A stretch of 64,000 nucleotides of DNA, from NCBI GenBank assembly GCA_023392535.1, contig JAEVYY010000018.1:62001-126000 (forward strand). The letters are read 5' to 3'. Position numbers and translations under genes: made by a program. Origin of the DNA: Bacillota bacterium (GTDB lineage Bacteria; Bacillota; Clostridia; Lachnospirales; Lachnospiraceae). The notes beneath the pieces are model-generated. The model was given only the letters and a program-made list of their open reading frames with translations, was not told where the DNA came from and did no database searches. Below are positions 44,524 to 52,959 of this stretch, piece by piece. Every line of letters starts with the position of its first letter. Position 1 is the first letter of the stretch.

Positions 44524-45425
44524 TGAAAACAGAAGTTAAAATTGCAGGTGTTACCTTTAAAAATCCAGTCATGACCGCTTCTGGAACATTTGGGTCAGGG
44601 ATGGAGTATAGTGATTTTGTAGATTTAAATAAACTTGGAGCCATAGTCACCAAGGGAGTGGCTAACGTACCCTGGGCGGGCAATCCGACACCCAGAGTGG
44701 CAGAGACCTATGGAGGTATGTTAAATGCTATTGGATTACAAAATCCGGGAGTAAATGTATTCATAGAACGTGATATTCCATTCTTAAGAAAATTTGATAC
44801 TAGAATTATTGTAAACGTATGTGGAAAAACGGTGGAAGATTATATAGAGGTCGTGGAAAAACTAGGGGATCAGCCGGTCGATATGTTGGAAATTAATGTA
44901 TCCTGCCCTAATGTGAAGGAGGGTGCCATCGCTTTTGGCCAAAACACAGATGCACTTTTTCATATTACAAAAGAGATTAAGGCAAAAGCAAAACAGCCGA
45001 TCATAATGAAACTCAGTCCTAATGTAACGGATATTTCTAAGATGGCAAAAGCAGCAGAGGCGGCCGGAGCAGATGCGATATCTCTGATCAATACCATTAC
45101 GGGTATGAAGATCGATGTGAACAAAAGAACGTTTGCCCTTGCCAACAAGACTGGAGGGTTATCTGGTCCGGCAATCAAACCGATAGCAGTCCGTATGGTA
45201 TATCAGGCAGCACAAGCAGTAAATATACCGATCATTGGAATGGGAGGTATTAGTAATTCCGAAGATGCTTTGGAATTTCTACTTGCTGGTGCAACGGCCA
45301 TATCGGTAGGAGCTATGAATTTTGTGAACCCGTATATTACCGAAGAGGTCGTAAGTGGAATAGAGTCATATATGAAAGAATTTCAGGTAAAAAATATAGA
45401 AGAATTAATTGGTGCAGTCAAATAA
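44523..45425 (+). CDS. pyrD: Dihydroorotate dehydrogenase, class 1B catalytic subunit
   Basis: A 300-residue FMN enzyme. The catalytic Cys128 is in LEINVSCPNVKEG, as in class 1B; others are VMTASGTFGSGMEY, TKGVANVPWAGNP and IPIIGMGGISNSEDALEFLL. It oxidises dihydroorotate to orotate in the pyrimidine pathway, with PyrK as partner. Last gene of the operon before the hairpin at 45444-45480. Confidence 0.96.
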   Translation: MKTEVKIAGVTFKNPVMTASGTFGSGMEYSDFVDLNKLGAIVTKGVANVPWAGNPTPRVAETYGGMLNAIGLQNPGVNVFIERDIPFLRKFDTRIIVNVCGKTVEDYIEVVEKLGDQPVDMLEINVSCPNVKEGAIAFGQNTDALFHITKEIKAKAKQPIIMKLSPNVTDISKMAKAAEAAGADAISLINTITGMKIDVNKRTFALANKTGGLSGPAIKPIAVRMVYQAAQAVNIPIIGMGGISNSEDALEFLLAGATAISVGAMNFVNPYITEEVVSGIESYMKEFQVKNIEELIGAVK

Positions 45426-45443
45426 ATATATGAATAAAATCAT

Positions 45444-45487
45444 CTCCCTAAGAATACAATGAACTAAAGTTGTTAGGGAGGTTTTTT
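45444..45487 (+). terminator. Terminator of pyrD whose stem contains the sipL ribosome binding site
   Basis: CTCCCTAA at 45444-45451 pairs with TTAGGGAG at 45473-45480, and GTTTTTT follows. The right arm GGGAGG is the only Shine-Dalgarno sequence for ATG 45488. The same sequence can thus end pyr transcription and hide the sipL ribosome binding site on read-through transcripts. Confidence 0.75.
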
Positions 45488-47068
45488 ATGGAGCTAATTA
45501 AGAAAAATATACATATGGATCGCATCCGATCCAGGGCCACTTCACAGATTACAATAGAAGATGATATGAATGTACCCGATAACAAACCAGATATTGAACG
45601 CATTGTGTATGATAAGGGCAGGGTTCAGATAGATGAAATAAAGACGAGCGCAGATCGTGCACAAATCAATGGCAAGCTTGAATTTTTCTGTCTATATATT
45701 ACAAACGAAGAAGGAAGAAAAGTAAGAGTTTTGGAAGGAAGCATTCCATTTCAGGAACAAATATATATAGAAGGATTGAAAAACGGAGATTCCGTGAATG
45801 TAAAAGCGGATATTGAAGATCTAACGATAGGTCTTATCAATTCAAGAAAAATAAGTGTGCAGTCCGTGATAACACTGATCGCTTATGTGGATGAAATAGC
45901 AGATGAAGAAACTTCTGTTGACATTATTCACAATGAAAATAGTTCGGACCAGATACCAATTGAATATCTTAAAAAACGATTATCCATATCAGAACTTGCA
46001 ATACAGAAAAAAGATGTATTCCGCATTAAGGAAGAAATCCAGCTTCCACAGGAATTACCTAATATCTTTGAAATCTTATGGCAGAATATCGATGTTAATA
46101 TAACAGAATTTAAAGCAATGGACGAAAAATTGTCTTTAAAAGGAGAGATGAAAGTTTTCATCTTATACGAAGGAGAAGGAGAAGAGCAACCAATCAGATG
46201 GTATGAAACAACGATTCCGATCAGTGGAGTTGTCGAATGTCATAGCTGCGAAGAGGGATACATACCTGATATCAGTTATAGTATTTCTCATATTGATGTG
46301 GATGTGCGCCCGGATTTTGATGGAGAAGAAAGAGTCATTGGGATAGAATTGCCGTTGGAGTTACAAATTAAATTGTATGAACAGGAAGACATAGATATTC
46401 TCTCAGATGTTTATGGCCTGCAAAATGAAGTAAATGCGGTCACGCAGAAAGGGCATTATAAGGATCTTCTTATACGGAATAATGGTAAATTTTCCATTGC
46501 TGATCATATTAAATTAAATTCGGGTAATGAAAGAATTCTCCAATTATGCCATAGCGATGGGCAAGTACAGATCAACGAAATAAAACCTGTTGATAACGGT
46601 ATAGAGGTGGAGGGCAATGCTGCAATTAAGGTATTGTATATCACCAATGACGATCAGGTGCCTTTTTCATCGGTAGAAGGTAACATTCCTTTTGTGCACA
46701 CAATTGAAGTACCAAATATGAGTGAAGATGCGGAAAGACATATCCAAATGAGCATAGATCAAATGAATGTAAGTATGGTGGATAGTGAAGAACTGGATGT
46801 CAAAGCGGATCTGCATGTTGCAGCAGTTGTATTTAAACCTTTGGATGAAGATATCATCAAAGAGATACAGATAAAAGATTTGGATTTAGATCGCTTAAAG
46901 AATCTTCCGGGAATTGTGGTATATGTGGTAAAAAAAGGAGATACTCTGTGGAAGATCGGCAAAACATATAATATGTCCGTAAATCAGATTAAATTACTGA
47001 ATAATTTAACTTCTGATGTAATTAAACCAGGGGATAAATTAATACTTGTAAAGTCTTTAAGTGCGTAA
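45488..47068 (+). CDS. sipL: SipL-type spore coat protein (DUF3794 plus LysM)
   Basis: A 526-residue protein with DUF3794 repeats (for example MNVPDNKPDIERIVYDKGRV and QVQINEIKPVDNGIEVEGNA) and a C-terminal LysM domain (VVKKGDTLWKIGKTYNMS to IKPGDKLILV). This is the layout of C. difficile SipL, which binds SpoIVA and is needed to place the spore coat. It should be made in the mother cell. Sigma-E control would be expected, but no convincing promoter is visible. ATG 45488 is preceded by GGGAGG within the pyr terminator hairpin. It stands alone. Confidence 0.9.
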   Translation: MELIKKNIHMDRIRSRATSQITIEDDMNVPDNKPDIERIVYDKGRVQIDEIKTSADRAQINGKLEFFCLYITNEEGRKVRVLEGSIPFQEQIYIEGLKNGDSVNVKADIEDLTIGLINSRKISVQSVITLIAYVDEIADEETSVDIIHNENSSDQIPIEYLKKRLSISELAIQKKDVFRIKEEIQLPQELPNIFEILWQNIDVNITEFKAMDEKLSLKGEMKVFILYEGEGEEQPIRWYETTIPISGVVECHSCEEGYIPDISYSISHIDVDVRPDFDGEERVIGIELPLELQIKLYEQEDIDILSDVYGLQNEVNAVTQKGHYKDLLIRNNGKFSIADHIKLNSGNERILQLCHSDGQVQINEIKPVDNGIEVEGNAAIKVLYITNDDQVPFSSVEGNIPFVHTIEVPNMSEDAERHIQMSIDQMNVSMVDSEELDVKADLHVAAVVFKPLDEDIIKEIQIKDLDLDRLKNLPGIVVYVVKKGDTLWKIGKTYNMSVNQIKLLNNLTSDVIKPGDKLILVKSLSA

Positions 47069-47078
47069 TAAAAAGTAT

Positions 47079-47115
47079 ATAAGTGCCACAAATCCATTTA
47101 ATTTGTGGCACTTAT
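47079..47115. terminator. Bidirectional terminator between sipL and livF
   Basis: ATAAGTGCCACAAAT (47079-47093) and ATTTGTGGCACTTAT (47101-47115) are perfect complements around a 7-nt loop. Confidence 0.8.
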
Positions 47116-47117
47116 AT

Positions 47118-47822
47118 TTATACACCAAGATATGCTTTCCGTACTTCATCGTTAGAGAGCAGTTCTTTTGCAATGCCTGACATTTTAATGCGTCCCGTTT
47201 CCAAGACATAGGCACGGTCTGCAATAGACAAAGCCATTTTAGCATTCTGCTCTACTAATAAAATAGTTATCCCTTGGCTACTGACTTCCTTGATAATTTT
47301 AAATATTTCAGCTACGAGAATAGGGGACAGCCCCATCGAGGGTTCATCCATCAACAAAATATTTGGTTTTGACATTAAGGCACGGCCAACGGCCAGCATT
47401 TGCTGTTCGCCACCAGATAATGTTCCGGCTAATTGTTTACAACGTTCCTTTAATCGGGGAAAACGCTGGTACACGTCTTTCATATCACTTTGAATGATAT
47501 CTTTATTATTGTGAATATAGGCTCCCATTTCTAAATTCTCTTCCACAGTCATACCTGCAAATACGTGACGTCCTTCTGGTACATGTGCCAAGCCATGGGT
47601 GATAATTTTGCTCGGTTCTGTCTTCAAAAGATCAACATCACCTAGAAAAACAGATCCGCTGGTCGCCTTATGAAGGCCTGAAATCGTATGAAGAATGGTA
47701 GTTTTACCTGCACCATTGGCACCGATCAATGTCACGATTTCCCCTTTATTTACCTTGAGAGAGACATCATGAATGGCATGAATGGCTCCATAGGATACAT
47801 TAAGATCTTTTACAGTTAACAT
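47118..47822 (-). CDS. livF: Branched-chain amino-acid ABC transporter ATPase
   Basis: A 234-residue ATPase: Walker A GANGAGKTTIL, signature LSGGEQQMLAVGRAL, Walker B ILLMDEPSMGLSP and H-loop-type LLVEQNAKMALSI (Gln in place of His is normal for LivF). Energises import together with LivG. Last gene of the five-gene minus-strand operon; three bases separate it from livG. Confidence 0.93.
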   Translation of the reverse strand: MLTVKDLNVSYGAIHAIHDVSLKVNKGEIVTLIGANGAGKTTILHTISGLHKATSGSVFLGDVDLLKTEPSKIITHGLAHVPEGRHVFAGMTVEENLEMGAYIHNNKDIIQSDMKDVYQRFPRLKERCKQLAGTLSGGEQQMLAVGRALMSKPNILLMDEPSMGLSPILVAEIFKIIKEVSSQGITILLVEQNAKMALSIADRAYVLETGRIKMSGIAKELLSNDEVRKAYLGV

Positions 47823-47825
47823 GGA

Positions 47826-48608
47826 CTACACCTCCTCTTCGCCTAAGTAAGCTGCGATTACCTTTGGATTTTGTGAGATTTCCTGTGCAGTACCGGATGC
47901 AAGAATCTCTCCGTAATTAAGAACGACAATTCTTTCGCATACTTTCATAACTAAGCTCATGTCATGCTCGATCAGTAAGATAGATATCTTGAATTTCTCA
48001 CGAATTAAATTAATAGAATCAAGAAGTTCGGCTGTTTCAGTAGGGTTCATACCTGCTGCAGGTTCATCTAAAAGCAATACTTTCATATCGGTTGCCAGAG
48101 CTCTGGCAATCTCTAATTTGCGTTGCTGACCATAAGGAAGATTTTCCGCTGCAGAGTCAGCTAACCCCTCCAAATGAAAAAGAGACAGTAGATCTCTTGC
48201 TTTGGCATCTATTTCTAATTCTTCCCTCCAATAAGCAGGAGTACGGAATATAGCCGATAAAAGATTATATTTCATATTCTTATTAAAAGCTATCTTTACA
48301 TTATCTAGTACTGTCATCTTTTTAAAAAGGCGGATATTCTGAAAGGTTCTGGCAATTCCGGCACTTACTACCTGATGGGATTGCCTGCCATTCATTTTTT
48401 CTCCATTCAGATAATAAACTCCTTCTGTTGCCTGATATACACCAGTCAGAAGGTTGAAAACAGTTGTTTTTCCTGCCCCGTTAGGGCCAATGAGACCAAC
48501 CAATTCACTTTTTCCAATTGCGATATTAAAATCATGAACAGCCTTTAACCCACCGAATTGAATTCCAAGTCCTTTTGCTTCCAAGATAGGAGTTTGTTCT
48601 TTATTCAT
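47826..48608 (-). CDS. livG: Branched-chain amino-acid ABC transporter ATPase
   Basis: A 260-residue ATPase: Walker A GPNGAGKTTVFNLLTG, the LivG-type IARTFQNIRLF, signature LPYGQQRKLEIARAL, Walker B VLLLDEPAAGMNP, and ILLIEHDMSLVM with the His. Pairs with LivF on the LivHM membrane part. Three bases separate it from livM. Confidence 0.94.
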   Translation of the reverse strand: MNKEQTPILEAKGLGIQFGGLKAVHDFNIAIGKSELVGLIGPNGAGKTTVFNLLTGVYQATEGVYYLNGEKMNGRQSHQVVSAGIARTFQNIRLFKKMTVLDNVKIAFNKNMKYNLLSAIFRTPAYWREELEIDAKARDLLSLFHLEGLADSAAENLPYGQQRKLEIARALATDMKVLLLDEPAAGMNPTETAELLDSINLIREKFKISILLIEHDMSLVMKVCERIVVLNYGEILASGTAQEISQNPKVIAAYLGEEEV

Positions 48609-48611
48609 ATG

Positions 48612-49604
48612 TCAATCCTCCTTTTCTTTCTTCTTACATAGTTTCTTAAGTACTCTTGTCAATGAAAATTCATAGGTACCAAATAAACCACTTGGTTTAA
48701 AGATCATAACCAGGACTAACACGATAGAATACATTAGCATACGGTAGGATTGAAAACTACGCAGCACTTCCGGCAGTGCGGAAAGAATAGAACCACCTAT
48801 AATTGAACCTGTCAGAGATCCGGAACCGCCCAGAATTACCATTGTCAAAAATTCTGAAGAGTACATGAAGCTGAATTTGGTGGGAATCAAAGACGTAATA
48901 TAGTGTGCATAGACAGAACCTGCGACACCTGCAAAAAAAGCAGAAATAGCAAAGGTCAAGACCTTATAATAAGTAACATTAATTCCAGAAGCACTTGCTG
49001 CAATATAATCTTCCCGTATAGCCGTAACAACACGACCGAATCTGGAGCGGATATATAAATACATCACGGTTACGGATATTACAGCGGTAATATATACATA
49101 GTGGATATCAGACACTTTACTGATACCGCTTAATGTCTTACCACCACCCGTAATGGAAAAGTTTGTAAATGCAACACGTACGATTTCAGCGACAGCGACC
49201 GTAACAATAGCAAGATAATCGCCGCGGAGACGCAAAGCTGGAATACCAAACAAAATACCACAGATAGCGGTTGCGATTCCACCAATAAGAGTCGCAATTA
49301 AAAATAAGACAAGCGGTGGCATTACTATACCGGCATCATGAATCGCAATGGTTGTAACCGCACCTGCATAAGCTCCAATAGACATGAACCCAGCATGCCC
49401 TAGCGAAAATTCTCCCATGAAACCAGTGATCAGATTCAGGGAGCAAACCATAATTACCGTAATCATACACATGATTACAATACCATTTAAGTAACTTGTT
49501 TTGCTGCCAAGTAAGTTCCCATCAAATACAAAACATAAAACTCCATAAAGGAGGATAATTCCTATTACATTAATTAGATATGATATTTTTTTTTCTTTTG
49601 GCAT
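48612..49604 (-). CDS. livM: Branched-chain amino-acid ABC transporter permease
   Basis: A 330-residue membrane protein with about ten hydrophobic segments. Family blocks: LITGFMGEFSLGHAGFMSIG, LRLRGDYLAIVTVAVAEIVR and the EAA-type loop GRVVTAIREDYIAASASGIN. Forms the channel with LivH. Confidence 0.94.
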   Translation of the reverse strand: MPKEKKISYLINVIGIILLYGVLCFVFDGNLLGSKTSYLNGIVIMCMITVIMVCSLNLITGFMGEFSLGHAGFMSIGAYAGAVTTIAIHDAGIVMPPLVLFLIATLIGGIATAICGILFGIPALRLRGDYLAIVTVAVAEIVRVAFTNFSITGGGKTLSGISKVSDIHYVYITAVISVTVMYLYIRSRFGRVVTAIREDYIAASASGINVTYYKVLTFAISAFFAGVAGSVYAHYITSLIPTKFSFMYSSEFLTMVILGGSGSLTGSIIGGSILSALPEVLRSFQSYRMLMYSIVLVLVMIFKPSGLFGTYEFSLTRVLKKLCKKKEKED

Positions 49605-49614
49605 AATTACGCAC

Positions 49615-50514
49615 CTACACTTTCTCGCCTACATTTTTACCTAAGATACCAGTAGGTTTCACTAATAAAACTACGATCAGGATACCATAGGTAATTGCTT
49701 CATACCAACCTGGGGCAACGTACACTTTAACAAAGATCTCGAGCAGGCCGACAATAATACCACCAAGCATAGCACCAGGAATACTGCCAATTCCACCAAG
49801 TACTGCAGCGATAAATGCCTTGATGCCCAAAATACTTCCCATTTCAGTGGTCGCTCTCGGATAGGTAGAGCAATACATAAGAGCCGCAACAGCGGCAAGG
49901 CCGGAGCCAATTGCAAAGGTAATCGTAATAATTTTATTAACATGAATCCCAACGAGTGTTGATGCCACTTTGTCTTCCGGAACTGCACGCATAGATTTCC
50001 CAAGTTTCGTTTTCTTTACAAAGACTTGAAGAGCAATCATTATAAGAATTCCAATTGCTAAAGTAATTAAATATTTTGACTGTAATTTTGCACCCAGAAT
50101 ATCGATCATAGGAAGATTAAAAATAGCAGGTACAGATTTTGGATTGGCACCAAATAACACCAGGGCTAGATTTTCTAAAAATAAACTCATTGCCAGTGCA
50201 GTGATCAACGCCGATATAGAACCAGCATTACGCACTGGTTTATAGGCAATCTTTTCTACAAGAACGCCGACTATTACACAGATAAAAACAGCTACAAAGA
50301 CAGATAACCATGCAGGCATTCCGGCACGGACCATAAGTGGTATCGTATAAAATAAAGTATAACTTCCGACCATGATAAAATCTCCATGGGCAAAGTTAAT
50401 CATACGGATAATACCGTATACCATGGTATATCCCAATGCGACAAGTGCATAGACAGCGCCTTGATTCAGTCCATTTACAATACTTTGAATAAAGAGTGAC
50501 AAGGTAGCCACCAT
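49615..50514 (-). CDS. livH: Branched-chain amino-acid ABC transporter permease
   Basis: A 299-residue membrane protein with eight or nine hydrophobic segments. It has LNQGAVYALVALGYTMVYGI, INFAHGDFIMVGSYT and the coupling loop KLGKSMRAVPEDKVASTLVG. First membrane gene after the binding-protein gene, from which a terminator-like hairpin separates it. Confidence 0.94.
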   Translation of the reverse strand: MVATLSLFIQSIVNGLNQGAVYALVALGYTMVYGIIRMINFAHGDFIMVGSYTLFYTIPLMVRAGMPAWLSVFVAVFICVIVGVLVEKIAYKPVRNAGSISALITALAMSLFLENLALVLFGANPKSVPAIFNLPMIDILGAKLQSKYLITLAIGILIMIALQVFVKKTKLGKSMRAVPEDKVASTLVGIHVNKIITITFAIGSGLAAVAALMYCSTYPRATTEMGSILGIKAFIAAVLGGIGSIPGAMLGGIIVGLLEIFVKVYVAPGWYEAITYGILIVVLLVKPTGILGKNVGEKV

Positions 50515-50550
50515 CCTTTCTGATAAAGTTTAGTTTATTGTAAAAATAAA

Positions 50551-50585
50551 ATGAGGCACAGAAGATACGGGCTTCTATGCCTCAT
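50551..50585 (-). terminator. Partial terminator between livJ and livH
   Basis: On the minus strand ATGAGGCA, AGAAG, loop, CTTCT and TGCCTCAT form a stem followed by TTTATTTTTA. It comes after the livJ stop at 50613 and before livH. It would let more binding protein be made than permease, as is common in ABC operons. Confidence 0.7.
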
Positions 50586-50612
50586 TACGATAGTCAGTCT
50601 TTTTTGTCTGCC

Positions 50613-51836
50613 TTATTCAGCGGCAACATTTGCTTTCCATGTTGGAATTCCATCCACAAATTCAACAAATGTAATAGGTTTTTTAGGATCGCCATTTTCA
50701 TCTAGCGTAAAGGATCCTGTAACGCCTTCAAAACTCATACCAGTCATAGCTTTTACGATTTCCTGTGTATCAGCGGAACCAGCATCTTCTATCGCCTTTG
50801 CAACCATTTTAATAGCATCATAGTAGCAGGCGCCAATAGAAGTCAGGCTATCGTCACCATAATTTTCTTTATAGGCAGAAACATAATTCTGAACAACTTC
50901 TGCCGGATCCTCCGGAGCATAGTGATTTGTATAGAAAGTATTGTTAAAATAATCTTCAATACCGGTAGTATCCGAACCATCCCAGCCGTCACCACCAACA
51001 ATGATACCTTCAAAACCAGCTTCTCTTGCCTGCTGAACAACAAGCGGAACAGTATCAAGCATAAAAGGATAGAAAAGAACATCTGCACCTGATGCGACTA
51101 CTTGTGAAACTTGCGCAGTGAAATCTGCATCTTTTGAGGTACATTCACCTGTATAGACCAATTCTGCACCATCAAAAGCTTTCCATGCTGCTGAAATCGT
51201 TTCATTCAGACCATTTGAATAATCATCATCCTTTGCATAAATGATGGCTGCTTTTTTGGCACCTTGTTCATATGCAAATTTTGCCATCGTAGGTCCCTGA
51301 ATTGGATCTATAAAGCAGGCGCGGAAGATATGATCACCAACTAATGTCAATTTTGCGTTTGTAGCAGATGGAGAAATTAATAACATGCCATCTTCCTGCG
51401 CTCTTTCAGCCATTGGAATGGAGCAAGAAGATGAGAAAGTACCTACTACTGCAGACACATTTTGAGAAGTCAGTCGGTTGTAACAATTTACGGCTTCTGT
51501 TGAATCTCCTTTATCATCTACTGTTTCTACGATCTTAAGTTCTTTTCCTAAAACTCCACCCGCTTCGTTAATTTCTTTTACTGCAAGTTCTGCTGAATTT
51601 TTACCGGATTGCCCAAATAAGGCATAGGAACCAGTTAATGGAGCAACCACGCCAATATTGATGGTATCACCGCTTGCAGCGGCAGAACTTGCTCCAGATT
51701 CTGTGGAAGCCTCCGTAGAAGCCGCTTCGGAAACAGGTGTTTCCGAGGTAGAAGATGTCGTGCCTGTTCCGCACCCGGACAGAGAGGCTGTGACCATTAC
51801 GGCGGTAAGTACGATGGTCAATAATTTCTTTTTCAT
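50613..51836 (-). CDS. livJ: Branched-chain amino-acid-binding lipoprotein
   Basis: A 407-residue lipoprotein (SLSGC, Cys22) followed by a Ser/Thr/Glu-rich linker and a periplasmic-binding fold. The core has INIGVVAPLTGSYALFGQSG, VVGTFSSSCSIPMAERAQED and YYDAIKMVAKAIEDAG. It captures leucine, isoleucine or valine, or a related substrate, outside the membrane. First gene of the operon, transcribed from the promoter at 51965-51993 and preceded by a leader terminator. Confidence 0.93.
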   Translation of the reverse strand: MKKKLLTIVLTAVMVTASLSGCGTGTTSSTSETPVSEAASTEASTESGASSAAASGDTINIGVVAPLTGSYALFGQSGKNSAELAVKEINEAGGVLGKELKIVETVDDKGDSTEAVNCYNRLTSQNVSAVVGTFSSSCSIPMAERAQEDGMLLISPSATNAKLTLVGDHIFRACFIDPIQGPTMAKFAYEQGAKKAAIIYAKDDDYSNGLNETISAAWKAFDGAELVYTGECTSKDADFTAQVSQVVASGADVLFYPFMLDTVPLVVQQAREAGFEGIIVGGDGWDGSDTTGIEDYFNNTFYTNHYAPEDPAEVVQNYVSAYKENYGDDSLTSIGACYYDAIKMVAKAIEDAGSADTQEIVKAMTGMSFEGVTGSFTLDENGDPKKPITFVEFVDGIPTWKANVAAE

Positions 51837-51900
51837 AATATTTCCTCCTTTTATGAAATTATGGTTGAAAGAAACAAAAATTGAAGTGATTCATAAATTC

Positions 51901-51993
51901 AAAAAAAATAGGGCTCCATCACTTGGTGATGAAACCCTTTTGTTTCTTTACTGTTATGAAACGTATTATAATTAATGTTCTCTGAAAATGCAA
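51901..51993 (-). promoter_or_regulatory. liv promoter and leader terminator
   Basis: On the minus strand TTGCAT (51993-51988) and TATAAT (51970-51965) are 17 bp apart. Only about 20 nt after the expected start, GGGTTTCATCAC (51937-51926) pairs with GTGATGGAGCCC (51922-51911). It is followed by TATTTTTTTT, an intrinsic terminator before livJ. The preceding GTTTCATAACAG/AAAGAAAC stretch could pair with GGGTTTC and break the terminator. A conditional terminator is likely; its signal is unknown. Confidence 0.65.
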
Positions 51994-52070
51994 CTATTTT
52001 CTTTGAAAATATAGAAATTTACAGAAAATACCACTATACTGTCTGAATTGACCTTGATAACGCACAGTCA

Positions 52071-52670
52071 TTAAACGGTCTTATTTTCCTCTGCATACTT
52101 GTCAAACTTATCCATAACGGCATTGTAAGTACTTTTTGAAATGCTTGGAAGCTCTTTGCCCCAGGCACCTGTTGCTTCCTTAAAGCCCTTTTCAACTGCT
52201 TTTCTCATTTCTTCCATTTTTTCAGGATCCCCACCGGATAACGCTTTTGCAAAATCAAAAATACGATCAGAGGTCTTAGAAATTCCCCAATATCCATCTT
52301 CTGCAATATCAGTTTGTGCTTGCGCTTTCGTCGCAGCGTCTACGGTATAATTGCCACTTGCTAAAAATTGCCACATATCAGTAGCTTGTCCGTAACAATT
52401 TCCTTGTCTGCCAAACATCTGCTCAACAAGTGATTGCAATTGGGCAGTTCTTTGTTCGGCGTCCGCTTTTAACTGTGCAATGATTGCTGCATTTTGTTTA
52501 GTGGAATAGGCAGCAGTTTTTACATTGTTTGTTGAAGGTTCATAGATAACACCAGCTGTATTTGTAGTATCAGAAGATGGCGTTGATTCTTTTACTTGTT
52601 TAGATGCAGCAGAAGATTTACTCGAATAATCTTCTGTGGTAGTTTTACTGGTAATTCCATTTACACTCAT
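52071..52670 (-). CDS. DUF5610-like protein
   Basis: A 199-residue protein. The first 60 residues are Ser/Thr-rich and low in complexity. The rest has the pattern AEDGYWGISKTSDRIFDFAK, GGDPEKMEEMRKAVEKGFKE and LPSISKSTYNAVMDKFDKYA, which resembles the DUF5610 domain; this call is from memory of the pattern. No signal peptide, no membrane segment. Proteins of this type often go with flagellar or secreted functions, but nothing nearby supports that. GGAGGG precedes its start on the minus strand. Confidence 0.6.
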   Translation of the reverse strand: MSVNGITSKTTTEDYSSKSSAASKQVKESTPSSDTTNTAGVIYEPSTNNVKTAAYSTKQNAAIIAQLKADAEQRTAQLQSLVEQMFGRQGNCYGQATDMWQFLASGNYTVDAATKAQAQTDIAEDGYWGISKTSDRIFDFAKALSGGDPEKMEEMRKAVEKGFKEATGAWGKELPSISKSTYNAVMDKFDKYAEENKTV

Positions 52671-52828
52671 TTAGAAACCCTCCTTGGTCCGTATAAGTAT
52701 TGTTAATTATCTTAATTCATATATCGGTAAAATAATCCAAATTATTTATAGGGAATGGGAAATTACTAGTACTGCCAAATATTCATATATAAAGCTTTCA
52801 TGAAACACAAAAATATGTTACATATGGA

Positions 52829-52915
52829 ATGTGGCAAATGTGGCAATTATGGCAAATAGAAATTCTAAAATGTGGCAAGAATAAGTGATTAAAAGACTAT
52901 CTTAGTTGCTATAAT
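52829..52915 (+). promoter_or_regulatory. Tandem 9-bp repeats and promoter of the PTS operon
   Basis: TGGCAA occurs at 52832, 52841 and 52850, spaced exactly 9 bp, and again at 52873. Around each the sequence is close to AATGTGGCA. A -10 box TATAAT at 52910-52915 with TGC in front is an extended -10. The repeats lie 60-90 bp upstream of the expected start, a typical place for activator binding. Confidence 0.55.
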
Positions 52916-52959
52916 TAGGTTATAGATACGAGGTGGTCATGATTAGAAAGGAGTTAGCA

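Noticed and set aside
52829..52880. Sigma-54 promoter from TGGCA repeats
   Set aside because: No TTGC element at the right distance, and the regulator lacks a sigma-54 interaction (AAA+) domain.
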